DNA from: Gaoshiqia sp050298035
GTDB lineage: Bacteria > Bacteroidota > Bacteroidia > Bacteroidales > Prolixibacteraceae
DNA length: 38,748 bases
Reading direction: 5' to 3'
Assembly: GCA_050298035.1 (NCBI GenBank)
Contig: JBNKTK010000024.1
Location: 1-38,748, forward strand
Under the pieces are notes generated by a model. That model had not been told where the DNA came from and ran no database searches. It saw only the letters and a list, made by a program, of their open reading frames with translations. A program made the position numbers and the translations under genes. Shown here piece after piece: positions 15,477 through 23,835 of this stretch (positions are counted from its first letter, which is position 1; every line of letters begins with the position of its first letter).

Positions 15477-17630
15477 TTATTTTACAATTGTCATTTCATC
15501 GATCAGGTTTGTTGCGCCGGCAAATTTGTCGATGGTCCACAGTACGAAGCGGATATCAACGACAATACATTTTTGAAGCTCCGGCTCAAAAGCAAGGTCG
15601 CCGCTCATGGCTTCCCAGTTGCCATCGAATGCAATCCCGATCAGTTCGCCTTTCCCGTTAATGGTAGGGCTACCAGAGTTTCCTCCGGTAATATCGTTAT
15701 TGGTTGTGAAACAGGTATGCAACGTGCCGTCTTTATCGGCATAGTCGCCAAAGTCGTTTGCGTAATACAGTTCTTTTAACCTGGGCGGTACATCAAATTC
15801 AATATCACCCGGTATTTCTTTTTCAATATAACCTTTCATGGTGGTGAAATAACCATACTCCACACCATCACGTGGAATGTAGCCACCAACAGTACCATAG
15901 GTTAAGCGCATGGTTGAGTTGGCATCCGGATAAAAATGACGGTCTTTGGTCATCTCCATTAAACCTGCTACAAACAACCGGCGGCCTTTTAAAAGGTCAT
16001 TTGTCGTTCTGTTCATGGTTTCGCCAATGATGGACATTTTGCTGAAAATACTTGTGGCGGTCTGGAAAGCCATATCTTTTTCCAGCGTTTTCAGATTTGG
16101 ATTTGCCAGAAAGGCTTCCATCTTTTCTTTGCTTGCGAAGATGGTTTTCTCAAACATTTTGGTCGCAAAACTGTCAAAATTGTTTTTGTATTTCGATTTT
16201 ACTTCGTTGAAGAAATCCGGATAATACGCCTGGCTGTTGTTTGTCTGGTACAGCTTCAGTAATGCAGCTGTAATTTTCTCGTCAGTTGTTGCGTCATAAT
16301 CTTTGAAGTATTCATCCAGGTCCAACTTCAGCCGTTCAACATTCGATGTGATCCGTTCCTGGTTGTCGCCTTTTTTCAACGCTTCGTACAGTCCTTTTGC
16401 CCGATAGCTGAACATGAAAATCTCAGGGCCGCGCAACATGGATTCAATCATGTATTCGTAGGCTTTCTCATCACCAATACCCTCGTATGAGTTTTTTATC
16501 ATGTTCAAAGCCTCGCCATATTTTGCTTTTCTTTCCTCATCGGCATTAACCCATTCGGTAAATTCATCCTCAAGGGCTTTTTTCTTTTCGATAACATGCA
16601 ATGCTGCCAGCCCTTTGTTCTGTCCGATACTGTATTTGTAATAGTTTGAACTGCGGGCATATTTAGAGGCGTACTGGATATTTGCCCGCTGACTGGTGTT
16701 CATGTATTTCTTAATGATGTCCAGTTTGGCATTTCGCACTTCAACACGTACCGGGTTGGTCACAGTCATGGTATAATTGATGCCATACGAAGACTTGTAA
16801 CGGTTTGTGCTTCCGGGATATCCCATCACCATGGCAAAATCATTTACATCGTATCCTTTCAACGAAATAGGGAGGTGATGCTTTGGATGAAAAGGAACGT
16901 TATCCGGTGAGTATTCTGCTGGTTTTCCATCCGGGCTGCAATACACGCGGAAGATGCTGAAGTCGCCGGTGTGACGGGGCCACATCCAGTTGTCGGTGTC
17001 GCCGCCGAATTTACCAATCGATTCGGGTGGGGCACCTACCAGGCGGATATCACGAAATGTTTCGTAAACAAATAAATAGTAGCGGTTCCCATTGAAAAGC
17101 GATTGCACCTTGGCATCGTGGTCCGTGTCTTTGGTTGCCTTTTTTTGAATTTCAAACAACGCTTTTTGAATGTTAAGCTCGCGTTCCATATCGGTCAATG
17201 TATCAATTCCATCTATCAGAACGCTGTCGGTAACATCTTCAACACGAACCAGGAAAGAAACTGTTTTGCCAGGGTTTGATAATTCTTCTTCACGTGTTTT
17301 TGCCCAGAAACCGTCTCTCAGGTAATCATGTTCAACCGAACTGTGTGCCTGTATCTCACCAAAGCCACAGTGATGGTTGGTTAGTAAAAGCCCGTCGGGC
17401 GAAACCAATTCCCCGGTACATGAACCGTGGTCGAGTGCCACAACGGCGTCTTTAAGGCTTGAATTGTTGATGTTATAGATTTCATCAGCACTTAGCTCAC
17501 ATCCCATTTTTTGCATATCGCTGATGTTCAGTTTTCCAATCAGCGATGGCAACCACATCCCTTCATCAGCTTTGGCCGAAGTATGAAATATCAGGGTCAG
17601 GGTAACAACTGCAAGAATAATTCTCTTCAT
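15477..17630 (-). CDS. dpp7: S46 dipeptidyl-peptidase, DPP7-type
   Basis: A 717-aa exopeptidase of family S46, full length for the family. A signal peptide (1-21, ending SAKA) precedes the mature DEGMWLPS. The chymotrypsin-like double β-barrel carries the TNHHC motif (84-88) and the nucleophile in GGNSGSP (Ser652). Eighteen residues after the Ser, the position that is Arg in Asp/Glu-specific DPP11 and Gly in DPP7 is Gly670 (AFDGNW). A DPP7-like preference for hydrophobic or non-acidic P1 residues is therefore expected. Located in the periplasm, it would remove N-terminal dipeptides during amino-acid scavenging. The gene has its own promoter and terminator. Confidence 0.9.
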   Translation of the reverse strand: MKRIILAVVTLTLIFHTSAKADEGMWLPSLIGKLNISDMQKMGCELSADEIYNINNSSLKDAVVALDHGSCTGELVSPDGLLLTNHHCGFGEIQAHSSVEHDYLRDGFWAKTREEELSNPGKTVSFLVRVEDVTDSVLIDGIDTLTDMERELNIQKALFEIQKKATKDTDHDAKVQSLFNGNRYYLFVYETFRDIRLVGAPPESIGKFGGDTDNWMWPRHTGDFSIFRVYCSPDGKPAEYSPDNVPFHPKHHLPISLKGYDVNDFAMVMGYPGSTNRYKSSYGINYTMTVTNPVRVEVRNAKLDIIKKYMNTSQRANIQYASKYARSSNYYKYSIGQNKGLAALHVIEKKKALEDEFTEWVNADEERKAKYGEALNMIKNSYEGIGDEKAYEYMIESMLRGPEIFMFSYRAKGLYEALKKGDNQERITSNVERLKLDLDEYFKDYDATTDEKITAALLKLYQTNNSQAYYPDFFNEVKSKYKNNFDSFATKMFEKTIFASKEKMEAFLANPNLKTLEKDMAFQTATSIFSKMSIIGETMNRTTNDLLKGRRLFVAGLMEMTKDRHFYPDANSTMRLTYGTVGGYIPRDGVEYGYFTTMKGYIEKEIPGDIEFDVPPRLKELYYANDFGDYADKDGTLHTCFTTNNDITGGNSGSPTINGKGELIGIAFDGNWEAMSGDLAFEPELQKCIVVDIRFVLWTIDKFAGATNLIDEMTIVK

Positions 17631-17668
17631 TCTGTATCAATAAATTAAATTTCTCAATCTAAAAAGCA

Positions 17669-17698
17669 CAAAGATACTGATATCTGTTTTTCTACAAT
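17669..17698 (-). promoter_or_regulatory. promoter of the S46 peptidase gene
   Basis: On the minus strand, ATTG (17698-17695) lies 18 bases before TATCTTTG (17676-17669), an exact TAnnTTTG. The start codon is ~38 bases downstream of the -7 box. Confidence 0.5.
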
Positions 17699-17864
17699 AA
17701 TAAAAATGACAGAGGTGTTCAATATCATAAAACAAAGTATTGGTTTGCAAGAGTGTGTTTTCATTACATTCAATAAATAAATTACTTCAAAATCGTTCCC
17801 GTTTTGTGAATAGAGCGGCTGACCGGTTAACCCGAAAACCGACAAATCTCTTTTATTATCCTCT

Positions 17865-17893
17865 TTTGCCAGGTTTAAAAATCCCTATCTTTG
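17865..17893 (+). promoter_or_regulatory. promoter of gltX
   Basis: TTTG (17865-17868) and TATCTTTG (17886-17893) match both Bacteroidota promoter boxes exactly, with a 17-base spacer. Transcription would begin near 17900. The TTG at 17891 is inside the -7 box and so cannot be the start codon; the ATG at 17918 is. Confidence 0.65.
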
Positions 17894-17917
17894 CCAACAA
17901 AATTGAAAAGCATAAAG

Positions 17918-19441
17918 ATGGAACGAAAAGTTAGGGTGCGTTTTGCCCCAAGTCCAACCGGGCCGCTGCATATGGGCGGTGTACGTACAGCTTTGTTTAA
18001 TTACCTGTTTGCCAGAAAACATGGCGGCGATTTTTTATTACGCATTGAAGATACCGATCAGACCCGCTACGTGCCGGGAGCTGAAGAATATATTATCGAG
18101 TCGTTAAAGTGGTGCGGCCTTGTGCCCGATGAAGGCGTTGGTTTTGGTGGTAATTTTGGTCCTTACCGGCAAAGCGAGCGCAAAAGCATTTATCGCCGCT
18201 ATGCTGATCAGCTGGTTGAAAGCGGAAATGCTTATTACGCCTTTGATACGCCGGAAGAGCTGGATGCCCTTCGTGCGGAAGCCGAAGCCAACAAAACGGT
18301 TTTTTCATACGACCTGCACACCCGTGGAAATTTGAATAACTCGCTGACATTGCCTGCCGAAACTGTTCAGCAAAAAATTGAGGCCGGAGAGCCTTGGGTA
18401 ATCCGTTTTAAGATGCCGGAGAATACCGATGTTGTTGAAAAGGACCTGATTCGCGGGGAAGTGAAGTTCAATACAAACCAGCTGGATGACAAGGTGCTTT
18501 TCAAGGCCGACGGGATGCCAACTTACCATCTTGCCAATGTGGTGGATGACTGTTTGATGGAAATTACCCACGTGATCCGTGGTGAAGAATGGTTGCCATC
18601 CATGCCTTTGCATATTTTGTTGTACCAGGCTTTGGGATGGGGTGAGAACCGTCCGCAATTTGCCCATTTGCCATTGATTTTGAAACCAACCGGGAAAGGA
18701 AAGCTGAGCAAGCGCGATGGCGACAAAATGGGCTTTCCCGTGTTTCCGCTGCGCTGGACCGATCCGGTTACCGGCGATGTTTCGCGCGGGTATCGCGAAG
18801 ATGGCTATTTCCCCGAAGCTTTTGTAAACCTGCTTGCCCTGCTGGGCTGGAGCGCCGGTAATGACCAGGAACTTTTCACCATGGATGAGCTGATTGAACT
18901 GTTCAGCTTGGAACGTGTCGTAAAATCGGGGGCACGCTTCGACCCTGAAAAAGCCAAATGGTTCAACCGGAACTACCTTCAGCAAAAAACTGAAACTGAA
19001 CTGGCAGGATTGTTTAAGGATACTCTTGCGGCAAAAAATATCAATATTGATGATAATAAACTGGTGCGCATTGTTGGTTTGATCAAAGAGCGTTGCGAGT
19101 TTGTTGCCGACTTGTGGGAGCAGGGACGTTATTTCTTTGAAGCGCCGGCTTCGTACGATGAAAAAGCCGCTAAAAAGTGGAAAGAAGATACCGGTGAGAA
19201 ACTGAACGCCATTGTTGATAGCGTGTTCAAGCCAGCTCAAGAGTGGAAGGCTGAACCTTTAAAAGAAGCTTTTTCTGCTTTTATGAATGAAAAGGGATGG
19301 GGATTTGGAGTTGTGATGGCCCCGGCCCGCCTTGCTTTGGTCGGAAGTAGCCAGGGAGTCGACTTATTCGACATTTTAGAAACGATTGGTAAAGAAGAAA
19401 CAATCAGCCGCATTGAAAAAGCTGTTGCCGTTTTAGGATAA
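17918..19441 (+). CDS. gltX: glutamyl-tRNA synthetase
   Basis: A 507-aa class I aminoacyl-tRNA synthetase charging tRNA-Glu. The HIGH-type motif is PSPTGPLHMGG near the N-terminus and the KMSKS-type motif is GKLSKRDGDKMG. IEDTDQTR and YHLANVVDD are also present, so the protein is the usual GluRS/GlnRS catalytic core with an α-helical anticodon-binding C-terminus. I cannot tell from the sequence whether it is discriminating or also charges tRNA-Gln. The start is ATG 17918, since the longer reading from a TTG lies in the promoter. It is monocistronic, closed by a strong terminator. Confidence 0.95.
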   Translation: MERKVRVRFAPSPTGPLHMGGVRTALFNYLFARKHGGDFLLRIEDTDQTRYVPGAEEYIIESLKWCGLVPDEGVGFGGNFGPYRQSERKSIYRRYADQLVESGNAYYAFDTPEELDALRAEAEANKTVFSYDLHTRGNLNNSLTLPAETVQQKIEAGEPWVIRFKMPENTDVVEKDLIRGEVKFNTNQLDDKVLFKADGMPTYHLANVVDDCLMEITHVIRGEEWLPSMPLHILLYQALGWGENRPQFAHLPLILKPTGKGKLSKRDGDKMGFPVFPLRWTDPVTGDVSRGYREDGYFPEAFVNLLALLGWSAGNDQELFTMDELIELFSLERVVKSGARFDPEKAKWFNRNYLQQKTETELAGLFKDTLAAKNINIDDNKLVRIVGLIKERCEFVADLWEQGRYFFEAPASYDEKAAKKWKEDTGEKLNAIVDSVFKPAQEWKAEPLKEAFSAFMNEKGWGFGVVMAPARLALVGSSQGVDLFDILETIGKEETISRIEKAVAVLG

Positions 19442-19462
19442 TTCAATCAACCAAGATAAAGT

Positions 19463-19499
19463 AAAAGCTGCCGTCTCTTTCACGAAACGGCAGCTTTTT
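19463..19499. terminator. bidirectional terminator between gltX and the convergent gene
   Basis: A perfect 12-bp stem, AAAAGCTGCCGT (19463-19474) with ACGGCAGCTTTT (19487-19498), has a 12-base loop. It has a T-run on the plus strand and an A-run on the other side, so it can serve both convergent genes. Confidence 0.85.
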
Positions 19500-19514
19500 G
19501 TTTCAACTATGTCG

Positions 19515-20228
19515 CTAGATATTGACTTTGGATTTTTCGATGTAAAGTTTGTGCAGCCCTTGCAAATACGGAAGGGTTAGTTTGTTGGAATAAATCCGCA
19601 CAAATTCATGTAACTGCCCTTCGTGATAGAACGCTCCCATGGCTGCATCGAATTTGCTGTCTTCCCAATTGTATTTCACCCGGTTGGTCAGTTCGTTAAA
19701 ATCTTCCCAGCTGAGTTCCCTTGGGATTTCGAGATAGGCATGGAACTCTTCATGTTCATCCAGGTAAATCCCGTCGTCAATTGGTATCATATTGAAAAAC
19801 TTCACAATTTTAATCTGCGCAGGTTCTTCAAGTCCTTTTTTTGTTTTTTGCAAAAACATGATCCCGTTGTCCTGGTAGGCCTTTTGCAATTCCCCAACCA
19901 AGTCGTAGCGGTTTAAATGGCGGATGCGGATGACATTGTATTTTTCGTTGTAAAAGGTGATAAAACCTTTTCCTGCATCGAACGTTTCACCAAACACTTT
20001 TTCAACTTTTTCAGTAGCCCGGATAATATCCACCAGCGGATATTGTTCGTGTAAGGCCAGGTACATGTACCGGGGCGTGGTTGACAAATGAGCTTCGTGA
20101 TAGTACCCCGGGAAGGGCGCTAAAGCTTCAAAAACCAGTGTTCCCTTCAATACTTTATCGTCAATTGTCAGAACAGTTTCCTGTTTGGTAATTGTACCGA
20201 ATACTTCAATTGCTTTTTTTGGTTCCAT
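19515..20228 (-). CDS. conserved-looking protein of unknown function, 237 aa
   Basis: I do not recognise this protein. It is soluble, with no signal peptide or membrane segment, acidic to neutral, and rich in aromatic residues, and appears to be one or two compact α/β domains. Segments that look constrained are FPGYYHEAHLSTTPRYMYLAL (about 39-59) and FYHEGQLHEFVRIYSNKL (about 202-219), with several His and Tyr residues. Codon use and an undisturbed frame across 714 bases support a real gene. It is transcribed away from the YgjP-like gene, with 47 bases between the start codons, so the two may share regulation. The 3' end uses the gltX bidirectional terminator. Confidence 0.7.
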   Translation of the reverse strand: MEPKKAIEVFGTITKQETVLTIDDKVLKGTLVFEALAPFPGYYHEAHLSTTPRYMYLALHEQYPLVDIIRATEKVEKVFGETFDAGKGFITFYNEKYNVIRIRHLNRYDLVGELQKAYQDNGIMFLQKTKKGLEEPAQIKIVKFFNMIPIDDGIYLDEHEEFHAYLEIPRELSWEDFNELTNRVKYNWEDSKFDAAMGAFYHEGQLHEFVRIYSNKLTLPYLQGLHKLYIEKSKVNI

Positions 20229-20275
20229 ATCTCAAAATTTACGGGATTCATTATCTTCGTCATCAATTCCTCAAA

Positions 20276-20989
20276 ATGGCAGTTGATAAACATTATCAAG
20301 TTGAACCTATTGGTTCGGTTTACATCATAAAAAACAACCGATCGCGCCGAATTCGCCTCCGGGTTAAGCCCGATGGCCGGGTTCAGGTATCTATGCCTGC
20401 TTCGGTTCCGGAGCAAAAGGCTCTTGACTTTGTGAAATCAAAAGCAGACTGGATACGAAAACAACAACAAGATATTAAAGCTGGTTTAACTATTTTTGGT
20501 ACAGGAGACTGTTTTAAAACAAAGTTTCATGCATTGAAAATCGTAAAAGTCGATCATTCGAAAGTATCAGGGCTGGTCGGGAACGGGATCATTCAAATAA
20601 ATGTTCCCCGTGAATATGATCACCAACGAACCGAAATACAGCAGTTTATACGAAGGGCCATTGTGCAGGTTATGCGCCACGAAGCTAAAGTTTACCTGCC
20701 GGGAAGGTTAACGGAACTGGCAAAAATGCATGGGTTGAAGTTTGAAAATGTGTATGTAAAACATGTGAAAAGTCGATGGGGAAGTTGCTCTTCGGTAAAC
20801 AACATTAACCTGAACCTGCACCTGATGCGTTTGCCCGACCGTTTGATTGATTATGTGTTGCTTCATGAGCTGGCACACACTGTTGAAAAGAACCATGGCG
20901 AAGGATTTTGGCGTTTGCTTGAACAAATTTGCCCTGGCGCTAAAAAACTTGATAAGGAACTGAATAAGTACCATGTGGACATTTTTTGA
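20276..20989 (+). CDS. YgjP-like zinc metallopeptidase (M48-related, DUF45)
   Basis: A 237-aa soluble protein of the YgjP/WLM-like metallopeptidase family. The N-terminal half carries the family's SRRIRLRVKPDGRVQVSMP β-strand region. The C-terminal half has KSRWGSCSSVNNINLNLHL followed by the zinc motif HELAHTVEKNHGEGFW: two His and the Glu of HExxH, with a further His in NHGEGFW as the probable third ligand. The physiological substrate of this family is unknown. ATG 20276 is chosen because 28 additional upstream codons would overlap the divergent gene and bring no conserved sequence. dgt begins 28 bases later, suggesting co-transcription. Confidence 0.85.
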   Translation: MAVDKHYQVEPIGSVYIIKNNRSRRIRLRVKPDGRVQVSMPASVPEQKALDFVKSKADWIRKQQQDIKAGLTIFGTGDCFKTKFHALKIVKVDHSKVSGLVGNGIIQINVPREYDHQRTEIQQFIRRAIVQVMRHEAKVYLPGRLTELAKMHGLKFENVYVKHVKSRWGSCSSVNNINLNLHLMRLPDRLIDYVLLHELAHTVEKNHGEGFWRLLEQICPGAKKLDKELNKYHVDIF

Positions 20990-21017
20990 ACCATGTCCCT
21001 GCAAAAAGCATTCTGCT

Positions 21018-22367
21018 ATGAAAGAAATGAAGATGAATTGGAACCAACTGATATCGACCCGGAGACTGGGCTCGGGGCCTGCCGTTAATGAAAATGATTT
21101 GTACAACCGGACACAATTTCAGCGCGATTACGACCGGATTATTTTTTCATCGCCTTTCCGGAGGATGCAGAACAAAACCCAGGTTTTCCCTTTGCCCGGA
21201 AGTATTTTCGTGCACAACAGGCTGACCCACTCGCTCGAAGTTGCCAGTGTCGGTCGGTCGCTTGGGAATATTCTGTCGGAAAAGCTGATCCAGTCGGGAG
21301 AGAAAAATCCGCTGATTTATGAACTCGGTGCAGTTGTTTCTGCTGGCTGTTTGGCCCACGATATGGGTAATCCCCCGTTTGGGCATGCCGGCGAAGAAGC
21401 CATTTCAAACTATTTTAAAGAGGGGCATGGTAAAGATTTGGAGATGCTGGTGAAGCCGGAAGAATGGAGCGACTTCTTGTTTTTCGACGGAAATGCCAAT
21501 GCCTTGCGGTTACTGAGCCATCAGTTTGAAGGCCGGAGAGAAGGTGGTTTTGCACTGACTTACACGATGCTGGCTTCCATTGTCAAGTATCCGTATGAGT
21601 CGGTCGGTGTGAGCAAGCCCAAGTTTGGCTTCTTTCAGTCTGAAAAGCAACTTTACCACACAATTGCCAGGGAGCTGGGAATTGTTCAGATGGGAGATGA
21701 TCCGATGAAGTTTGTCAGGCACCCGCTGGTTTTTTTGGTTGAAGCAGCCGATGATATTTGTTACCAGATTATGGATTTGGAAGATGCGCACAAGCTGAAA
21801 ATCCTGGATTATAAAACCACAAGCCAGCTTTTCCTGAACTTCTATGATCCGCAGGAAGACAAAGCTTTGCTCGATAAGATTGAGAAAACATTTCAGGTTG
21901 TTACCGACCAGAATGAGCGGATAGCCTATTTGCGGGCCGGTGTGATCAACAAGCTGGTACACGAGTGCATTGCGGTGTTCGAAGAAAATCAAGCAGCCAT
22001 CCTGGGCGGTACTTTTCAACCTGCTTTGATTAAAGAAATTGACGGGTACTCGAAGATGGCGATGAATGAGATTGGTCCTTTGTCTGTTGAAAAAATATAC
22101 CGCGACCGCTCGGTAGTTGAGGTGGAAATGGCCGGGTACAAAATCCTGGGCACTTTGCTCGACGAATTTATTTCGGCCGTACTTTCGCCAAAAGCCGGTT
22201 TGTCGCGCAGGTTGCTTTCTCTCATGCCCTTACAATATCAGGGAGACCATCAAAGTAACTACGAAAAAATTCAATCGGTCATTGACTTTGTATCCGGGAT
22301 GACCGACCTGTATGCACTGGATTTGTACCGGAAGATCAAAGGGATCAATCTTCCGCTTATCGGATAA
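21018..22367 (+). CDS. dgt: deoxyguanosinetriphosphate triphosphohydrolase (dGTPase), HD superfamily
   Basis: A 449-aa HD-domain enzyme splitting dGTP, or dNTPs more generally, into the nucleoside and tripolyphosphate. The family start SPFRRMQNKTQVFPL is followed by the HD metal-site residues HNRLTHSLEV and HDMGNPPFGHAGE, and EAADDICYQIMDLEDA further on. The size fits the Dgt-type rather than the longer EF1143-type enzymes. Start: ATG 21018, 28 bases after the YgjP-like gene; an earlier in-frame ATG at 20973 lies inside that gene and adds 15 non-conserved residues. It probably belongs to an operon with the metallopeptidase. Confidence 0.92.
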   Translation: MKEMKMNWNQLISTRRLGSGPAVNENDLYNRTQFQRDYDRIIFSSPFRRMQNKTQVFPLPGSIFVHNRLTHSLEVASVGRSLGNILSEKLIQSGEKNPLIYELGAVVSAGCLAHDMGNPPFGHAGEEAISNYFKEGHGKDLEMLVKPEEWSDFLFFDGNANALRLLSHQFEGRREGGFALTYTMLASIVKYPYESVGVSKPKFGFFQSEKQLYHTIARELGIVQMGDDPMKFVRHPLVFLVEAADDICYQIMDLEDAHKLKILDYKTTSQLFLNFYDPQEDKALLDKIEKTFQVVTDQNERIAYLRAGVINKLVHECIAVFEENQAAILGGTFQPALIKEIDGYSKMAMNEIGPLSVEKIYRDRSVVEVEMAGYKILGTLLDEFISAVLSPKAGLSRRLLSLMPLQYQGDHQSNYEKIQSVIDFVSGMTDLYALDLYRKIKGINLPLIG

Positions 22368-22374
22368 AAAAGAT

Positions 22375-22398
22375 GGCACCTGAAAAAATCCAGGTGCC
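22375..22398. terminator. terminator between dgt and the export operon
   Basis: A perfect inverted repeat, GGCACCTG (22375-22382) and CAGGTGCC (22391-22398), has an 8-base loop. On the minus strand it is followed by a T-run (TCTTTTTT), marking the end of the export operon. On the plus strand it lies just after the dgt stop, so it may act both ways. Confidence 0.8.
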
Positions 22399-22422
22399 AC
22401 CGTAATATGTTTTTGAGATATA

Positions 22423-23778
22423 CTATAATTCAATCGGAGTCCCGTTGTAGAAATCCAATATTTTAGTGCGGAAAATGTAATCGTACTTGGCCTGGACCAG
22501 GTCGCTTTTGGCTTTGGTCAGGTTGTTTTTTGCCTGGTTGTATTCAACCGAGTTCACCATGCCCACATTAAATTTTTCCTCAGTATACCGGAACGATTCC
22601 TGCATGGATTCGACGGCTTTATTGCTGGCCATATATTTTTTCAGGGCAGCCAGTGCATTGGTGTAGGCCTGTTCAATATCCTTGCGCAACACATTTTTTG
22701 TGTTTTGCACTTCCAATTCCTGGTTCATCACCTGCAATTGGGCATTTTTAATTTGCGTGCGGGTTTGATATTTATTGAAAATCGGGATGCGCATATTTAC
22801 GCCAAGCCCATAGCGATCGTTATTTTTTAGCTGATCGCCTAAAGGTATCTTCCCTGGGTTAGGGTTATCATTAGTTTGTTGATATCTGTATTGGTTGTTG
22901 TATGAGTTGTAGTAATCAATGCCAAATGACAACGAGGGATAGAGGTTGCCTCTCTCGATAGCTACCTGTTCTTTAAAGCTTGATAAGCGGAACTCGGCGC
23001 CTTTAACTTCGGGGCGAACCTGAACGGCATTTTTAAACACATCCATTGAGTTCAGCATGGTTCGGTTTGCAGAAACTACTGGCAGAACCGGTTGTTCAAT
23101 TACAAACTTTTCAGTTGCTGGCAATTCCAGTAGTTGGTAAAGGTTCAGATAAGACAGTTGAAGATTGTTTTGTTCGTTCACCAGGTTTAATTCTTCCTGC
23201 GCAAACTGTGCCTCTATCTCGAGTAAACTGCCTTTTGCCAGGCTCCCGGCATCAACCAGTTTGCGGGTGCGCTCAATCTGTAACTTGGTAACCTCGAGCT
23301 GATCTTGCGCAACCTGCACCAATTCTTCCGAAAACAGGATTTGCAGGTAGGCCGCCGACACATTCAGCATGATGTCGTCTTTTGCTTTTTGCAAATCCTC
23401 AAGGCTGGCTTTCAGATCGTAATTGGCCTTATCGACAGAATGTTTCAATACCAGTCCGTTGATTAGAGTGATATTGGCGCTTAGGCTACCGGAAGTTTGG
23501 TTTGAGTTAAAGTCCGCGTATGTATTGTCGTATTGCAGGGAACGCCCAAAGTTGAAGCTGTTTGATAAGTTTCCGTTAACTGAAGGCAACCGGTTAAATT
23601 TTGCCTGGTTCAGTTCGTTGCCATAGTAATCGGTGCTGACAGCTTGTTGCTGAATGCGAATGTTATTCTCAAGGGCATAGTCAATGCACTTGCGCAAATC
23701 CCAGGATTCCTGGGCCTGCAAAGTACCAAAGGCAAGTATCGCGGACCCCGTTATGGTTAAAAGTATTCGTTTCATCAT
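22423..23778 (-). CDS. TolC-family outer-membrane efflux protein
   Basis: A 451-aa outer-membrane channel protein. A signal peptide (about 1-22, ending LQAQ) precedes SWDLRKCIDYALENNIRIQQQ, the usual start of the OEP domain. Two OEP repeats with long amphipathic helices follow, with the second ending RYTEEKFNVGMVNSVEYNQAKNNL. It would form the outer-membrane exit duct for the transporter encoded just upstream. The start was set at the MMKRILL pair (ATG 23778 or 23775), because 12 extra residues from a further upstream ATG spoil the signal peptide. It is the last gene of the five-gene operon. Confidence 0.9.
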   Translation of the reverse strand: MMKRILLTITGSAILAFGTLQAQESWDLRKCIDYALENNIRIQQQAVSTDYYGNELNQAKFNRLPSVNGNLSNSFNFGRSLQYDNTYADFNSNQTSGSLSANITLINGLVLKHSVDKANYDLKASLEDLQKAKDDIMLNVSAAYLQILFSEELVQVAQDQLEVTKLQIERTRKLVDAGSLAKGSLLEIEAQFAQEELNLVNEQNNLQLSYLNLYQLLELPATEKFVIEQPVLPVVSANRTMLNSMDVFKNAVQVRPEVKGAEFRLSSFKEQVAIERGNLYPSLSFGIDYYNSYNNQYRYQQTNDNPNPGKIPLGDQLKNNDRYGLGVNMRIPIFNKYQTRTQIKNAQLQVMNQELEVQNTKNVLRKDIEQAYTNALAALKKYMASNKAVESMQESFRYTEEKFNVGMVNSVEYNQAKNNLTKAKSDLVQAKYDYIFRTKILDFYNGTPIEL

Positions 23779-23835
23779 GGTTGTTTTTGTTTTATGCTGA
23801 GCTAAAATAATCATTCAAACGGACTTCAACTTAGC

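Noticed and set aside
17654..17845. 63-codon frame (-) between the S46 peptidase and gltX
   Set aside because: It covers the promoter of the peptidase gene and shows no domain; it is leader DNA.
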